From Amoebidium appalachense (lineage: Eukaryota; Ichthyosporea), in NCBI GenBank assembly GCA_963693365.1, contig CAVNZM010000011.1, positions 5,332,001 to 5,396,000 of the forward strand: a DNA stretch of 64,000 nt, written 5' to 3'. The position numbers were made by a program, and so were the translations under genes. How positions within the stretch are numbered: position 1 is the stretch's first letter; every line of letters starts with the position of its first letter. Shown here one piece after another: positions 1-11,882 of the stretch. Under the pieces are notes generated by a model, which was not told the DNA's origin, ran no database searches, and saw only the letters and a program-made list of their open reading frames with translations.

Positions 1-1123
1 AGGAAAATGCAGCGCTGAGCTGAAAAAGAACGGTGTGCGCACGAAGATCATGATCGACTGCTCACACGGCAACAGCAGCAAGCTGCATAAGAACCAGATT
101 AAGGTGGCATCGGACATTGTAAGTGCTTTCCTTTTCGTTTGTTTTTTTTTTTGTTTTTTTTTTTTCACTTCTTTTGACTGAAAAGTTGTAGATTGTGTTC
201 ATTCTGAATTATGGCATATTGGGAGTGTGTTCATGTCTGGTTGTACGTGCTTTCTTTCCGTACATAGGGAAAGTGGTCCCGGGATGGTGTTTGGGCGTAC
301 GGGTGCAGCCGGGGAGGGGGGGGGGGGGGGGGGGGGGGGGGGAACATATTCTCAAATATAGTTCGTGTAAAGCAAACCATATTTGGTTCCGGGATGCTAT
401 GCGTGTGTCCTGCATATGTGTGGCTGTGTGTGTGCACTCTAACCGCTTGTGTGGACACCATATTAATGCTATCGATTTTAGTCGAAATTATGTTTCCAGC
501 ATACTTGGCACGATTGGGGTTCAGATATTCTCTTTTTGTGTGTGTGTGTGTGCGCGCGCGCGCGCTTTCCAGTTCTGGTGCTCCCTTCTTGGGTTAATGC
601 AGTTGGGTTGGCAAGGATGGATGGATGGGTTTTGTTGTGGCAGAGCCGTTAATGTGATCGTTTATTAAAGTTCGGTAGCCCAAGTGGTCGCCAATCCTCC
701 GTGGCGCAATCGGCAGCGCGTTCGGCTGTTAACCGAAAGGTCCCTGGTTCGACCCCAGGCGGGGGAGCTTCCTTTTTTTTTCTTTTCTTTTTTCTTTTCT
801 TTTTTTTTTTTTTGGCCCCTTCCCTTCCCTCCAGGTCTCTTAGGGCCTTGCTCTCTTCTTCCGCTTCTTCTTTCTTTTCTTGTTTTCCCCCTCCTGGTGA
901 GAGAGTGTGTGTGTATGTTTGTGTGTGCGTGTGCGTGTCACGGTGTGGGCGGGCGTACCAGAACCCTCTACTTCCCTTGTTTTCCTCCCCCCCTTCCTTT
1001 GATCTGGACCCACTTCGTTGTGTGCAATGCTGACGTCATGTCTCCTGAAGGCCAAGCAAGTCTCTGCAGGCAACTACGATATCTTTGGGGTGATGATTGA
1101 GTCAAACCTCAAGGAGGGCAACC

Positions 1124-1159
<36 letters not shown>

Positions 1160-1536
1160 GTGTGTGTGTGTGTTTATATGTGTGTTTATGTGTGTGTATC
1201 TGTGTCTGTGTGGTGTGTGTGTTGTTGTGTTTGAAAGGGAGAAGATAGAGACATGCAGTATGTGTGTGAGGGGTTTTTTTAAGGTGTGCTTTATCTATGT
1301 ATCTTCCAATGCAGCATTGTGTTGTGCCATGTTTTGCGTGCGTGCCGTGATTCTAACAGAGTGCCGTACTATGTGCATGATATACAAGGCAGTGTACCCA
1401 CGCGTTGTGTTCCTGCACGTTTTGTGGGCAAAAATACGCCTATGTCTACCTTCTCTGACCCCTCATATCTTGTTCCTTGATTTTGTATGTCATGACAACC
1501 GTGTATGATTGCCTACAATTGTATCCATAATCGACC

Positions 1537-1578
<42 letters not shown>

Positions 1579-1609
1579 AAAAACCACCATCACCACCACC
1601 TCCACCAGA

Positions 1610-1674
<65 letters not shown>

Positions 1675-1876
1675 TTTCCCTCTCTCCAAGCCTCCAACCC
1701 TAACCCTAACCCTTTTTCTTTCCCTTCAGTCGTTGGGACCTGAGGGCCCCAGCAAGTTGGAATACGGAAAGAGTATTACGGATGCCTGTGTGTCGTGTGA
1801 ACAGACAGAGCCCATGTTGGAGGAACTGGCTGCTGCCGTGCGCGAGCGTCGGGCAAAATTCCCACTTTTCGGTTAG
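1..1876 (+). CDS. 3-deoxy-7-phosphoheptulonate (DAHP) synthase, type I, 3' part
   Basis: DAHP synthase condenses phosphoenolpyruvate and erythrose-4-phosphate, the first step of the shikimate pathway to aromatic amino acids. Three exons are visible: 1-118, 1051-1125 and 1730-1876, with the stop codon TAG at 1874-1876. All junctions are in phase 0. Exon 1 carries the family signature IMIDCSHGNSSK. Exon 2 reads IFGVMIESNLKEGNQ, matching the GVM(I/V)ESHLxEGNQ strand. Exon 3 has YGKSITDAC followed by the usual C-terminal helix, ending AKFPLFG. Donors are gtaagt and gtgtgt; acceptors are gaag and ttcag. Intron 1 holds a tRNA gene; intron 2 starts directly in a (GT)n tract. About 85 C-terminal codons lie here, and the rest is upstream of the window. 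No frame break is seen. The AroF/G/H or ARO3/4-like family is clear; the feedback-inhibition type cannot be judged from this part. Confidence 0.93.
695..767 (+). tRNA. tRNA-Asn (anticodon GUU), inside an intron
   Basis: A complete 73-nt cloverleaf can be folded by eye. The acceptor stem pairs 695-701 with 760-766 and has one U-G pair (698/763). The D stem is GCGC/GCGC at 704-707 and 716-719. The anticodon stem is TTCGG/CCGAA around the loop CTGTTAA, with GTT at 728-730. The T stem is CCTGG/CCAGG around TTCGACC. The discriminator base at 767 is G, as usual for tRNA-Asn, and CCA is not encoded. Internal A and B boxes are intact and a T9 run follows, so it looks functional. It sits in intron 1 of the DAHP synthase gene on the same strand. 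Confidence 0.95.
773..781 (+). terminator. RNA polymerase III T-run terminator of the tRNA
   Basis: Nine T residues begin six bases after the discriminator base of tRNA-Asn, followed by further T-rich sequence. This is the usual Pol III termination signal. It may also slow or truncate Pol II transcripts of the host intron, which is inference. Confidence 0.75.
1126..1729 (+). repeat. DAHP synthase intron 2: compound microsatellites
   Basis: The intron begins with a (GT)n tract at the donor itself. It later holds a C run (about 1538-1568) passing into an A run (to about 1583), then a (CA)n tract (about 1617-1672). Two CTAAC branch-point-like motifs and a pyrimidine tract precede the acceptor at 1728-1729. 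Confidence 0.85.
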
Positions 1877-1984
1877 GAAATTTCGAAAGGATTTTCAAAG
1901 GCTGGAATAGGGTTTGGGATGGTGTGTTTTTTTGGCACCTATGTGGAAGATACGGGTGTTGCGTGCTGTTGTAATGTGTAAGGG

Positions 1985-1990
1985 AATAAA
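1985..1990 (+). promoter_or_regulatory. poly(A) signal AATAAA of the DAHP synthase gene
   Basis: AATAAA lies about 109 nt after the DAHP synthase stop codon, in ordinary AT-rich 3'-UTR-like sequence. Further AATAAA motifs near 2288 and 2335 are alternatives. Confidence 0.5.
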
Positions 1991-3415
1991 TGATGTGATG
2001 AAATGTTTATTATAATTCCATAACACAAGATGGATAGATTTACAGGTTTGGAGTGGGTTTTTTATAACAGCTGTGTGTGATTGTGGTTCATCGGTCTGCG
2101 TTTTATTGTAAACCTTTGATGTATGCCACTAGGCGTGCTTTGGTAATGTGTTCATTCGCCGAGTGGATAGAGAGTGGAGTTAATAAAGGTTTTGCCAGAA
2201 CAGTTTTCTCCCTCTGCCCGTGATGCTGTAGAATGGAAGTCTGCTGTTTGTTATACATGACCCCATTCTGGGCTGTTTCTTGATTATAATAAAGATGGGT
2301 CCTGTAAATTCCTCAATACCGAAAACCTTTTTCCAATAAAAAATCGCATTTTGGCACCAGAAACTTACAGATTGCTAAGCTGGTGCTTTCGTGCCATTGA
2401 CTTGATACAGAAACTGTGACATTCTCCACTTTAACATTCTCAGGGCTCTCCACTTCACATATTCACAGTTTATTTTCACCGACAATCTTGATTCCTGCAT
2501 TCACTTACGGTGCCTTAAAGCTTCCTCACGGGAGTTGGGTTGGGGTGGGGGGAGGGGGGGGGGGGGGGGGGGGGGGGGGATGGGATTGCACCCCGACTGC
2601 ACCACACAGCAACATGTGCACACACTCGCCTGCGTACGTACTTGCGCGCACATGCACACGCGTGCACACACCCGCACACAAACAAACCGCAATACACACC
2701 TGGCAGTGCATGCACACACACACAAACACGTAGCAGGCACAGTGTGTCTGTGTATATGTATGTAGTGTGGGCGGTTGTGGTTGCTACTACAGTGAGTGTA
2801 TCTGTGTAGGCTACATTCTGGGCAGACCGCTTTTGTGTGGGTGGGTGTCTTTTTCTTGCCATATCCACATGTGCTTCAATGTCATTAATGACCATGTCGG
2901 TATTTTTCGATCGTGACGTAGTCGTGACGTATTGTTTTAGTATATCCGGCGTTTCCTAAAATGATCCATCTTTATATGGTAGGCCAATACTACTGATCAA
3001 TGACATCATTAATGACGTCATGTTCATGAAAGCTACGTCATATTCGAGAAAGGCCGACATCATGGACGTATGTCCGTACGACGGAGGCCCCTAGGTATAG
3101 GGAGACCGCGCACATAAATTGTTAAAAACACACTATTTATTTGATAATCTATAACCGAAATAAAAACATAAACCCAATAACCAAAACTCTATGTGTGTCT
3201 GGGCCCTGCATGGGGGTGCTACCGCCCCCCCCAACCCCCGCTATAGGAGCCTCACGGCTCCTTTTACGTCGCTTGGGGATCGAACCGTTCCCCCCTATTT
3301 TACGTCATCGGATCGTGTTTTGTCCAATCGGGTGCGATAGAGGTTCCGTCGTATGGACATATCTGCCCCCCCCTCCCCCCTCCCCCCCCCCCCCCCCCCC
3401 CCCCCCCCCTTTTTT

Positions 3416-3457
<42 letters not shown>

Positions 3458-3714
3458 AAAAAAAAAAAAAAAAAAGAATAAAACAACCAGCTGCAACGAA
3501 GATCTGTGAGAGAAGGTATCAGTCACCTACGATAGCAAATATCTCGATAGAAAGCCATGAGTTTATAGTAGGAGTTCTCAAGACACAACCAAGGCAAGGT
3601 GCAATACTGTCCACATGCGCCGAGTTGAAACTAAGCATTGGCAGAGGGTGCGGGGAATTACACGTACACGGTGCCCAATCACAGGTGTGTTGTGAAGGTC
3701 CCGAAAGGGGAGCT
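1991..3714. other. intergenic DNA with G run, CA tract and C-to-A run
   Basis: No gene is supported. It contains a G run at about 2547-2579, (CA)-rich DNA at 2600-2740, unique sequence at 2750-3360, and a C run passing into an A run at 3369-3475. A short hairpin (AGGAGCC...GGCTCCT) followed by four T lies near 3245-3265. Confidence 0.6.
2913..3040. promoter_or_regulatory. cluster of CRE/ATF-like TGACGT motifs
   Basis: GTGACGTA occurs at 2913-2920 and 2924-2931, the palindrome TGACGTCA at 3013-3020, and TACGTCA at 3034-3040. In many eukaryotes TGACGTCA binds bZIP factors. No gene start is visible close by, so a regulatory role is only a suggestion. Confidence 0.25.
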
Positions 3715-3860
3715 CCGGAAGGGGGGGGGGGACTGGCCCGGCCGGGGGAGGAGGGGGGGGAGGGTGGGGGGGGTCGGAGGGGGTTCGAAGGGGGCTCGAA
3801 GGGGGGGAAGGGGGGGGGAGGAGGGGGGAGGCAGACGGTGTGTGTGTGTGTGTGTGTGTG

Positions 3861-3907
<47 letters not shown>

Positions 3908-5250
3908 CATGCGGCGGGAATTCTAGGGGGGGGAAAGAGAGGGGAGGAGGGGGGAGGGGGGCGGGGGGGCGATGGAAAGGCGGGGGGGCATGAGGGGAGG
4001 GTGGTGAGAAAAGGGGGGGGGGGGGGGGGAGGGGGGATCATGGAGGGAAGGGAGTGAGGGTGTGTGTGTGTGTGTTGGGGGGGGGGGGGGGATGGGGGGA
4101 GGGTAGGGGGGAGGGGGGGGAGGGAGATTTCAAGGGAACGGAGGAGGGTGTGGCTCGTGGAGGGGCACCGGGGGGGAGGGGGCAGGGGCAGGGGAGAGGA
4201 GGAGGAGGAGGGGGGTGGGGGTAGGCTATTAAGTGGAAGGTGAGAGTTGGGGTTGAGACAACCTTATTGAATTGAAAGGTGCCTTGGAACTGCCAGTGGG
4301 GATTATGAAAGGTTGGTGGGTCGGGGGGAGGGGGGAGGGAGGGTGGTGGTGGTGGTGGGGGGGGGGAGAGGGGGTGGGTCCAGGGGGGTGGGGAGTCGGG
4401 GGGGGGGGGGGGGGGGGGGATCCGTTCCAGGGGGGGGGGGGGGGGGGAGGGGAGGGATTGCTTGGCCGTGTGAAGCACCACACGAATTTGCTACCACCTG
4501 AAATATCGGTCGAGAGAGGGGACAGGGGCTCGAGAGGAGGAGGAGGGGAGGGGAGGGGGGGGGGGGGGGGAGGGGGGGGGAGGGAGGGAGGGGGGATCTA
4601 TTAAGCGGAAGCTGAGGGCTGGCCCCCAGGGGGTTGAGATAACATTGTCGACTCAAATTATTGAAGAGTGCCTCGGAAGAGGAAGTTTTGAGAGAGGGGT
4701 GGGGGTGGTGTGTGCCTATGTGCCACGGTGTGTTTTTTTTGGGGGGGGGGGGAGGGGGAGGGGGAGGGGGGGGGGGGGGGGGATAATAGGATGGGGAAGG
4801 CACAGACTCTCCTGGGTTCCGGCAATGAGAAGTCGTGAGGGAGGTTTAAGAGACCCGGGCTGGGGAGAAAGGAAGGAAGGAAGGCCTAGGGGCGGGGGAA
4901 GAGGGGAGGGGTTGCAGGATGGGGGGGGGGGGGGGGGGGGGGGGGAGGGGGGGAGGGGTAGGAATGAGAAGAGAAAAGAAAGTGTGAATAAAGGACCCGC
5001 ATGGCCCAGAGAAAGCAAATGAGGTGGTGGCCATGCATATCTGGGAATGGGGGGTGAGTGAAATTGAATGTACCGTGCCCTCCGGAAAGGGGTTAGAGGG
5101 GGGAGGGGGGGGGGAGGGGGGGGGGGGGGGGGGAGGGGGAAGGTGGGAAAAAGAGAGTGAGGAGGATGGAATATAGGGGAGGGGGGGGGGGGGGAGGGGG
5201 GGTTGACGGGTTTGAGGGGGTCTCGGAGCTGAAACACTCCATAAAAGAAG
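3715..5250. repeat. 1.5-kb G-rich low-complexity block
   Basis: The + strand is almost entirely G runs with scattered A, broken by (GT)n tracts at about 3838-3860 and 4063-4076 and by short unique islands (4225-4310, 4470-4520, 4600-4730, 4800-4880, 4980-5090). No gene is seen. The purine and G density makes G-quadruplex or R-loop formation plausible, which is inference. Confidence 0.8.
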
Positions 5251-5441
5251 TTCATGCAAGAACCCGCTTTTATTTTTCACGATTTTTTCACTCTTTTGGC
5301 ATTATCAAACCACAGCCAGGGCATAAGTAAAGATGCCGTACATGCACACTTATCTTTTATTATTATCCAGTTGCTCTCGCACAAAGAAGCAGTAAGGCAA
5401 ACCACGAAAGGGTGGGTGGGTGGGTTGGGATTGAGGGGAAA

Positions 5442-5473
<32 letters not shown>

Positions 5474-5769
5474 TGTACATAGAGTAGGAATTCACCAGCC
5501 ACCATAAATGGTTTTAGAATAGTCCGTCTGTACTACTAACTCCCTTAGGCAGTTGATGTAAAGCAGAAAGCTTAAGGAAAGCGGGCGATGTTGTGTTAGT
5601 TATCATTGCACAGTTGCGAACAGAAAAGTACTGAAAAAGAAGTTGTCGTTACATTGATTAGAATGACCCGCAGCCTGAAAAATACGGAAAAGATGGTTAT
5701 CATTCCACAGTTACCTGCACAAACTACGGGAAAAGTAGTTATCGTTGCACAGTTAAGTGCCAGAAAAAA

Positions 5770-5956
5770 TACGGAATTCGCAGTTATTATCATATGGCTA
5801 CATGCAGGAAACTACCTCAATTGCAGTTATCATTACATAGTTACGTGCATTACACTTTCATATTACGGAATTCGCAGTTATTATCATATGGCTACATGCA
5901 GGAAACTACCTCAATTGCAGTTATCATTACATAGTTACGTGCATTACACTTTCATA
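5770..5956. repeat. two-copy 94-bp tandem duplication
   Basis: The 94-bp unit beginning TACGGAATTCGCAGTTATTA at 5770 is repeated from 5864 with no difference I can find. It lies in unique AT-rich intergenic sequence (5490-6130) without a supported gene. Confidence 0.9.
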
Positions 5957-6144
5957 ACATTACTGTGCTTAGAGAAGATTGGCGACTATTAGAAACCACA
6001 CACGGAAGGCTTAGAAGAATGCAAGGAGACTCAGTCCACACGGATTAACTTAGGCTTTCTTTCAGCCGGGCCGCGGTGGGAAGAAGGTCTGGGAAGGTGT
6101 TTGGGTGTTCGGTTCTGTTGGATACCACATGTTAGTGATTGCTA

Positions 6145-6394
6145 CCGGGGGGGGGGGGAAGAGGCGGGGGGGGGGGGGGGGGGGGGGGGGGGGGAGGAGA
6201 AGGGGGCCGGGGGGGGGGGGGGGGAAGGGAAGGGGGGGAAGGGGAGAGGGGGGGGGGGGGGGTGTTGATTAATAAACTAATATACATACTTCTGGTAATG
6301 GGGTTGTCGGTCTTCACAAAGTGAAACGAAGAGTGCAGGTCAAAGGGGAGTGGTAGGCATTGGAACACTTCCGTAGTGGCAGCGGTGTGTGTGT

Positions 6395-6435
<41 letters not shown>

Positions 6436-6437
6436 CG

Positions 6438-6479
<42 letters not shown>

Positions 6480-7188
6480 GGTGTGGGTGGGTGGCCCCGG
6501 GGGGGGGGGGGGGGGGGGAGGGGGGGGGGATGGGGGGAGGGGGAGAAGGGGGGGGGGGGGGGGGGGGGGGGGAGGGGGGGGGGGGGGGGGAGGGGAGGGG
6601 GGGCGTAGGGTGATGGAGAGGAAGAAGGTTTCTAGCACAGTAGCTCTACGAATACATGGTAACTAAAGAAGGAGGTGCGAGAGGGAGAAAGATGTGCAGG
6701 AGGGGGGAGGAAGGGGTTGTGGGGTTGGGGTTGTCTGGATTACGGGCGGGGGGGGGGGGGGGGGGGGGGGGGGGAGGGGGGGGAAGGATGCAACAAAGCG
6801 CAATAGCTTGAGGGGTGGGAGAGTAGTGCGACAGAGAGCAACAGCACGGGATGGGAGGGGGAGGGGGGGTTAAGGGGGGGGGGGGGGGGGAGGAGGGGGG
6901 AGGGGGGGGGGGGGGGAGATAAAGAGGGGAGGGAGGGGAGGGTAGGCAGGATGGGATGTTAGTGTGTGCTTACACACGCATATCTTCAGCTAACTTGTGT
7001 GCGGTCAATGGTTTGGACGTACCACAAAAGAAGGCAATGCATACAGCAGGAGATAATATATATTGCAGGATTTAGTATGTATTCTGGACATGCACAGGTG
7101 GGGGTGTACAATAATGCTGATGTATGGAGGCTGGTACGTGTGTGTGTGTGGTGTGTGTGTGTGTGTGTGTGTGGAAAGGGGGGGGGGG

Positions 7189-7229
<41 letters not shown>

Positions 7230-7716
7230 GATTCGATGAGAGAGGCGAAGGTGCATATGAAGGAGATTAATGAAGGGACCCTAGAGATAAACTAAAAAGG
7301 GATCAATGACAATGAAGATTGGTAAGAGGTCAGCAGGGGGGGGGGGGGGGGGGGTAGCAGTAAAACGAGTGGCAGAAGGGAGTTTATACGATGTGCATTG
7401 ATGGATGTGTTGTGTATGCTTGTGTGTATGCTTACTGAAATTTCTGATGTCTGTGAGCCTATCATGGTCTGTGAAGCTATTTGTTGCAGGTGAAACCCCC
7501 CTCCCCCCCCCCCTCCCCCCCAAAAAAAACACAAACACACGTGCACACACACACACACCTTCCCCCCTCCCTCCCCCCCCCCCCCCTCCCCCCCCCCCCC
7601 CGACCCACTTTTCCCAACCTTCCTCCCCACAGATTTCTTTCTTTCCTTTTTATTCATCTTCATTTTCATCCTCTTCTTTTTTCTTGGTGGGGGGGGGGAA
7701 GGGGGGAAGAGGAGAA

Positions 7717-7748
<32 letters not shown>

Positions 7749-7752
7749 GAGG
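6145..7752. repeat. G-run, GT and C-run low-complexity region
   Basis: It is a succession of G runs (6150-6265, 6500-6600, 6747-6780, 6865-6920, 7180-7228), a (GT)n tract with GCGCGC interruptions (6384-6480), C runs (7498-7600) and a final G run (7718-7747). Short unique segments at 6270-6370, 6960-7140 and 7230-7500 show no gene. Confidence 0.75.
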
Positions 7753-7810
7753 CTTGGTGGGCATTATCTTTCTCGGAATATCCAATACACACTGACACGG
7801 TGCATCCCCA

Positions 7811-10800
7811 CTACTGCGCACGCACTCTCAAGCACTCAGCAATCTCCTTGTTCTTAGACATTGCCTCCCACAGCCTCGCCTCGGGCACACTCACGGGTAC
7901 AGGGTTTTTCCCAGCCAGCAAAAACCTCACCAGCGCAATGTCTGCACGCACACAGGCCCACAACAGAGCCCTCTTGTCCACCCCCTTGAAAGTTACGCAC
8001 ATCTTGCAGAGTCCCACCACCCCATCTGCAAGCCCCGCCCGTGAAAGATCTCCCGCCGCCTGCCCCGCAACCTGCCCGTCAAGCGACTCCAGCGACGGAA
8101 AAGAAACCGCACGCGCAAACGGCAAGCCGCCGTGTTTTTGCCGCTGCCCAATGCGAGCCCGAGCGCACACAGAGCGTCGATGCTAAAAGGCCGTTGCTTG
8201 GCGGGTCCGGATGAGGCCAATGTGCGTTCCAGAACAGAGATGCTGTGCTTGGTTGCTGTCAAAACGGCGCTAACCAAGGTACTCTCCGCTGTGACGCGCT
8301 CACGCCGACAGAACTCACCCAACAGGCACAGTGGGTTGTTTCTGGGCACACCCATCCATTGACCATACGGTTCCCCCTCGCAATGCATCAAGGACATGAC
8401 CACGTCTCGCCGCCATGTGCCAAGCGCACATTCAAGCGCAACATCACGGTCGATGGTAGGGGGTAAGGAGAGGATCATACGCAGAAACGCCCGTGCCTCT
8501 TCCTTGGTGTGTTTCTGGAGCGTAGGGGCAGCAGTGCGGATGGCGGATGGCAATGTTGCAATGGCATCAGGATGATGCTGTAAAACATGGCGACGCAGGC
8601 GGGTCCATGTGGCTTTGTGCGCAAGGGCGAGGGCAGAACCCACTTGGTCGGCACGTAGAAGGCTTCCCGTGGCCCCTTCCAGCAGCATGCAGTTTAGCAC
8701 CACAATGCTTCTTGACGGGCCCCTGTCAAACGACCGCACACGGGAAAAAGCGTCAAGCACCATGCCGAGCGCGATGCTGCAAGCAACATCGTCCAGAAGC
8801 GTTACCCATGGGGACGAAAAGTGGAAGCATCTGCCACGGAACATGTGCAGGACACTGGGTGAGTGCTCACACTAGTACGCGCCCAACCGTGCGCCCAGCA
8901 TCCCCTGCTTGGCTAATGACGCGAGCTGGCTGCAACAAATCTGCAATGGCTGTTGTGGGCTTGGTAGCAATCTCGGGGCCAAAGAGAAGCAGAACGTCAT
9001 CTACGGGGATGCGTGACCAATATTCCTTGATGAAGGAGTCCAATGCAGTAGGCCGAGCCTCACCCAACAACTCTGTCCAACGCTGCACCAACTTAGCCCC
9101 GACCGCATCAAGGCTGTTGCAATGGCAACATATAACGCATGTTGGGAAACGGCGAACTGATCGGTTATAAGGATGGTGGCCAGGCGCCAACTTAGGTTTT
9201 CGATGGCTGCGGAAAAAACAGGATCTACACCGTGCTGTTTGCACAACGCCTTTGCTGCCTTGCCGATGGATGTTGCAGAACGAAGATTTGCCGTGGCCCT
9301 GACACCATTCAAAAGCACCTCTTGACGCTTAGCGAACTCGTCTACGATAATACTCCACTTGGCTGTCTGGTTAGGTTGCATTGAAGAGACCACAGGGTGA
9401 CTCCACACGGCCTGCGCACTTTGCACATTTTGTTTGTTTAGGGCGGCAAGGGTGGGGTGTACAAGCGCTGGATGTCCAAGCAAAAGCATAACACCCTCAT
9501 GGTTTGCGCATGCCAGGTCATCAATGCACAGTTCCTCAAGTACCTGCCGAAGGCCTAAGTGAAAGAAGGCAGCCGGAACACCCGTGAAGTTCAAACATTG
9601 GCGCAGCACATCGGTGGAGCCGTGAATAAGCGCCAGCGAGGCAACTTGCATCAAGCGCTTCTTGATAACGGCAAAGTTCTTGGTGCCTGGAACCACACAT
9701 CGTTGAGCATGTGCTCGAGCACAGCCAGAAAAACCGGTAGCGTGTTAGTCTCGCCAGCGCACTGCAGAATCGACAACAGCCAGCTCGATGGGACACTGAA
9801 TTTTAGAATGTGCTGTAGCGAAAACTGGGCACACTCGTGCAGCCCCGTTTGCATAGCCAACACAGTGCACCAAAACAACTCGCGCAAAGAATCCTCTGTG
9901 TCGTCGGGGTTGTCAAGAAGCTTGGCAACGGCTCATTCTGTGCTTTTGGACAGATGTTCCTGAACGTAACGTTTGATGAAGGGTAGGGAGGCCGCAACAA
10001 AACCACAGCCAAACTGATCTGGGTTGCGCTGCAAAAATAAGTTGTAAATCTCGTTTGGTTCGTCCTGAGGGCCACCACAACCATTGGTCACAATCTTTCC
10101 AAAAACTCCGTGCGGGACCAAGGGTGTAAGGAGAGAAAGTGCCGTCTTCGGGTCTGCCGCAGTAGCAAACATGAGACCATCGGTAGGGGTTGGAAGCTGC
10201 TGCCTTAGAAACGACCACTTTCCAGCGTCCCTGCTTGTAAATAAAACATGTGTAACAGTTCCTTGCCGTTAACATGAGCACCGGGCCGGCCGTATGCTCC
10301 AGCGAGAAAAGGAAGACGGATTCTGGGCTCCTTGTTTAGCTGTGGGCAACGAAGAATGGGATACCCCCGGTGGGCAGCCAAGGGTGATTCGCCGTTCTCC
10401 CGTGCCACCATAAGCCGTTCTGCGATGTTTTCGACGCCAAGCGAAACATCTGGGTTTTCCTTTGCGAGTGCTGCCCGTGACAGAATAGCCTCACAGGCCG
10501 TTTGGTCACACAATCTCGCTGCTGTTGCAGCCACCAAGAATTCAGTATGGGTCAGGGCTGCTTGGTGGGAAACTAGGAAAACAGAGACGATGCTTTCATA
10601 TCCTCGTGATGCAGCCACAGTCAAAAGTGCCCCAAAGTCGTTTCTCGCGGTAATGTTCTTGTTTGCGGGGTCGGCAACCCTTGCAAAAGCCGCTGTTACC
10701 ATGTCATGCGGCATGCGTGGGTAGCGATTCAGCCAAACGAGTAGGTTTATGGAAAGTGCCTGAGTTCTTGCCGTCTTTGCAGAGTGGAATAGGTTGGAGC

Positions 10801-10906
10801 AGGAGCGGCTCGCATTCTGGAGGTCTTCAACATCGTTGAGATAAGAAAAGATGTGGACGACTATGTCCGTGGGGAGGTTGGAAAGGTTAATGCAGCTGGC
10901 TGTCAT
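7811..10906 (-). CDS. long F-box protein, reading frame interrupted
   Basis: The start is ATG at 10906; the segment ends at the stop at 7811, about 1030 codons without introns. Residues about 6-45 match an F-box (LSNLPTDIVVHIFSYL, then a DL helix and Cys/Leu positions). In known families this binds Skp1 in SCF ubiquitin ligases. The rest is Ala/Leu-rich helical sequence with weak ankyrin-like helix pairs (for example LLTVAASRGYESIVSVFL), presumably for substrate binding. The frame is broken near 10220 (G run), 9690, 9105, 8870 and 8137 (A run on the coding strand), and by an in-frame TGA near 9933. Sequence on both sides of each break keeps the same protein-like composition. At least the breaks near 10220 and 8137 are repaired by one base in a homopolymer, which suggests assembly error or very recent decay. 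The substrate is unknown. Confidence 0.75.
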
Positions 10907-11846
10907 CTTAGTGCTTTAACTCCTTAAACCGGTGGTAACAGCGCTAGTATTAAGCAGGATTATGTACGCCCGTAGATGAGACGTGTGAGGGCCCAAAAAA
11001 ACGTTAACTCTAATAATCTCATACGGAACCGATCACAAAATTCTCACACTTTCCTCTTTCGTCATCCTGGGGATGGCGATCCGGGCCATACTTTTTCAAC
11101 GCCACGGTTCGAGCCAGATCTATTAATACTTTAAAAAGTGGGTTTTGGAAAACAACAGGACAGTACCGTGGTATCATATCAAGTATAATACATCAACTGG
11201 GTTCTTATAATATGTAGTAGTATTAGTTGCGAAGTTTTTTATATGGTATTTCAAGTTTATACTGATAAAAACCATGAATTCAGTTCCCTTCCAAATATTC
11301 AACAGTTCGAGTCGAAAACTGTCCCGATGGCCCGTTTGTAAGGAGGTTACGTAATCATTCCGTCGCCGTGATCAGGCGCCTGGCCGGCGCGGGCCGTGCA
11401 CCGCCACCACCCCACGCATGTAAGGGAGGTAAGGGTGTAGTGCACTGTACACGTGTGCACGCACGAGTACATACCACTCATACACGCACACACGCACACC
11501 GGTGCCGTGGCACACAAACACACACACACACGCACTCGCACCCACACACGCGCGCGCGCCATGCATGCACTGCGGAGCACCCATGCACATTCAACATGTC
11601 ACTCAGTTGCACACACCCACCCACCCACCCACACACACACACACACACACGTGCGCGCGCGCGCGCACACACACACACGCACATGTGCACGCGTACACAC
11701 ACGCCTACACGGCACACACCCCACAGACACGCGCGCGTACACACGCACACACACACACGGAAACGCGCACACTTGCGCACGCGCACACGCACACATGCTT
11801 CCCCTCCCCTTCCCCCCCCTCCCCCTCCTCCCGCCAGCCGGAACCA

Positions 11847-11882
<36 letters not shown>

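Noticed and set aside
1696-1713. Interstitial telomere-like CCCTAACCCTAACCC
   Set aside because: There are only about two and a half units, just upstream of a splice acceptor, where CTAAC fits branch-point motifs.
3090-3105. TATAGGGAGACC resembling a T7 promoter start
   Set aside because: Only the last dozen bases match; the promoter core is absent. It is chance in a eukaryotic nuclear sequence.
3265-3300. Minus-strand GGTTCGATCCCC as a possible tRNA 3' half
   Set aside because: The loop is nine bases when paired and no cloverleaf can be completed.
11095-11125. B-box-like GGTTCGAGCC suggesting a tRNA
   Set aside because: No T stem, acceptor stem or A box can be paired around it.
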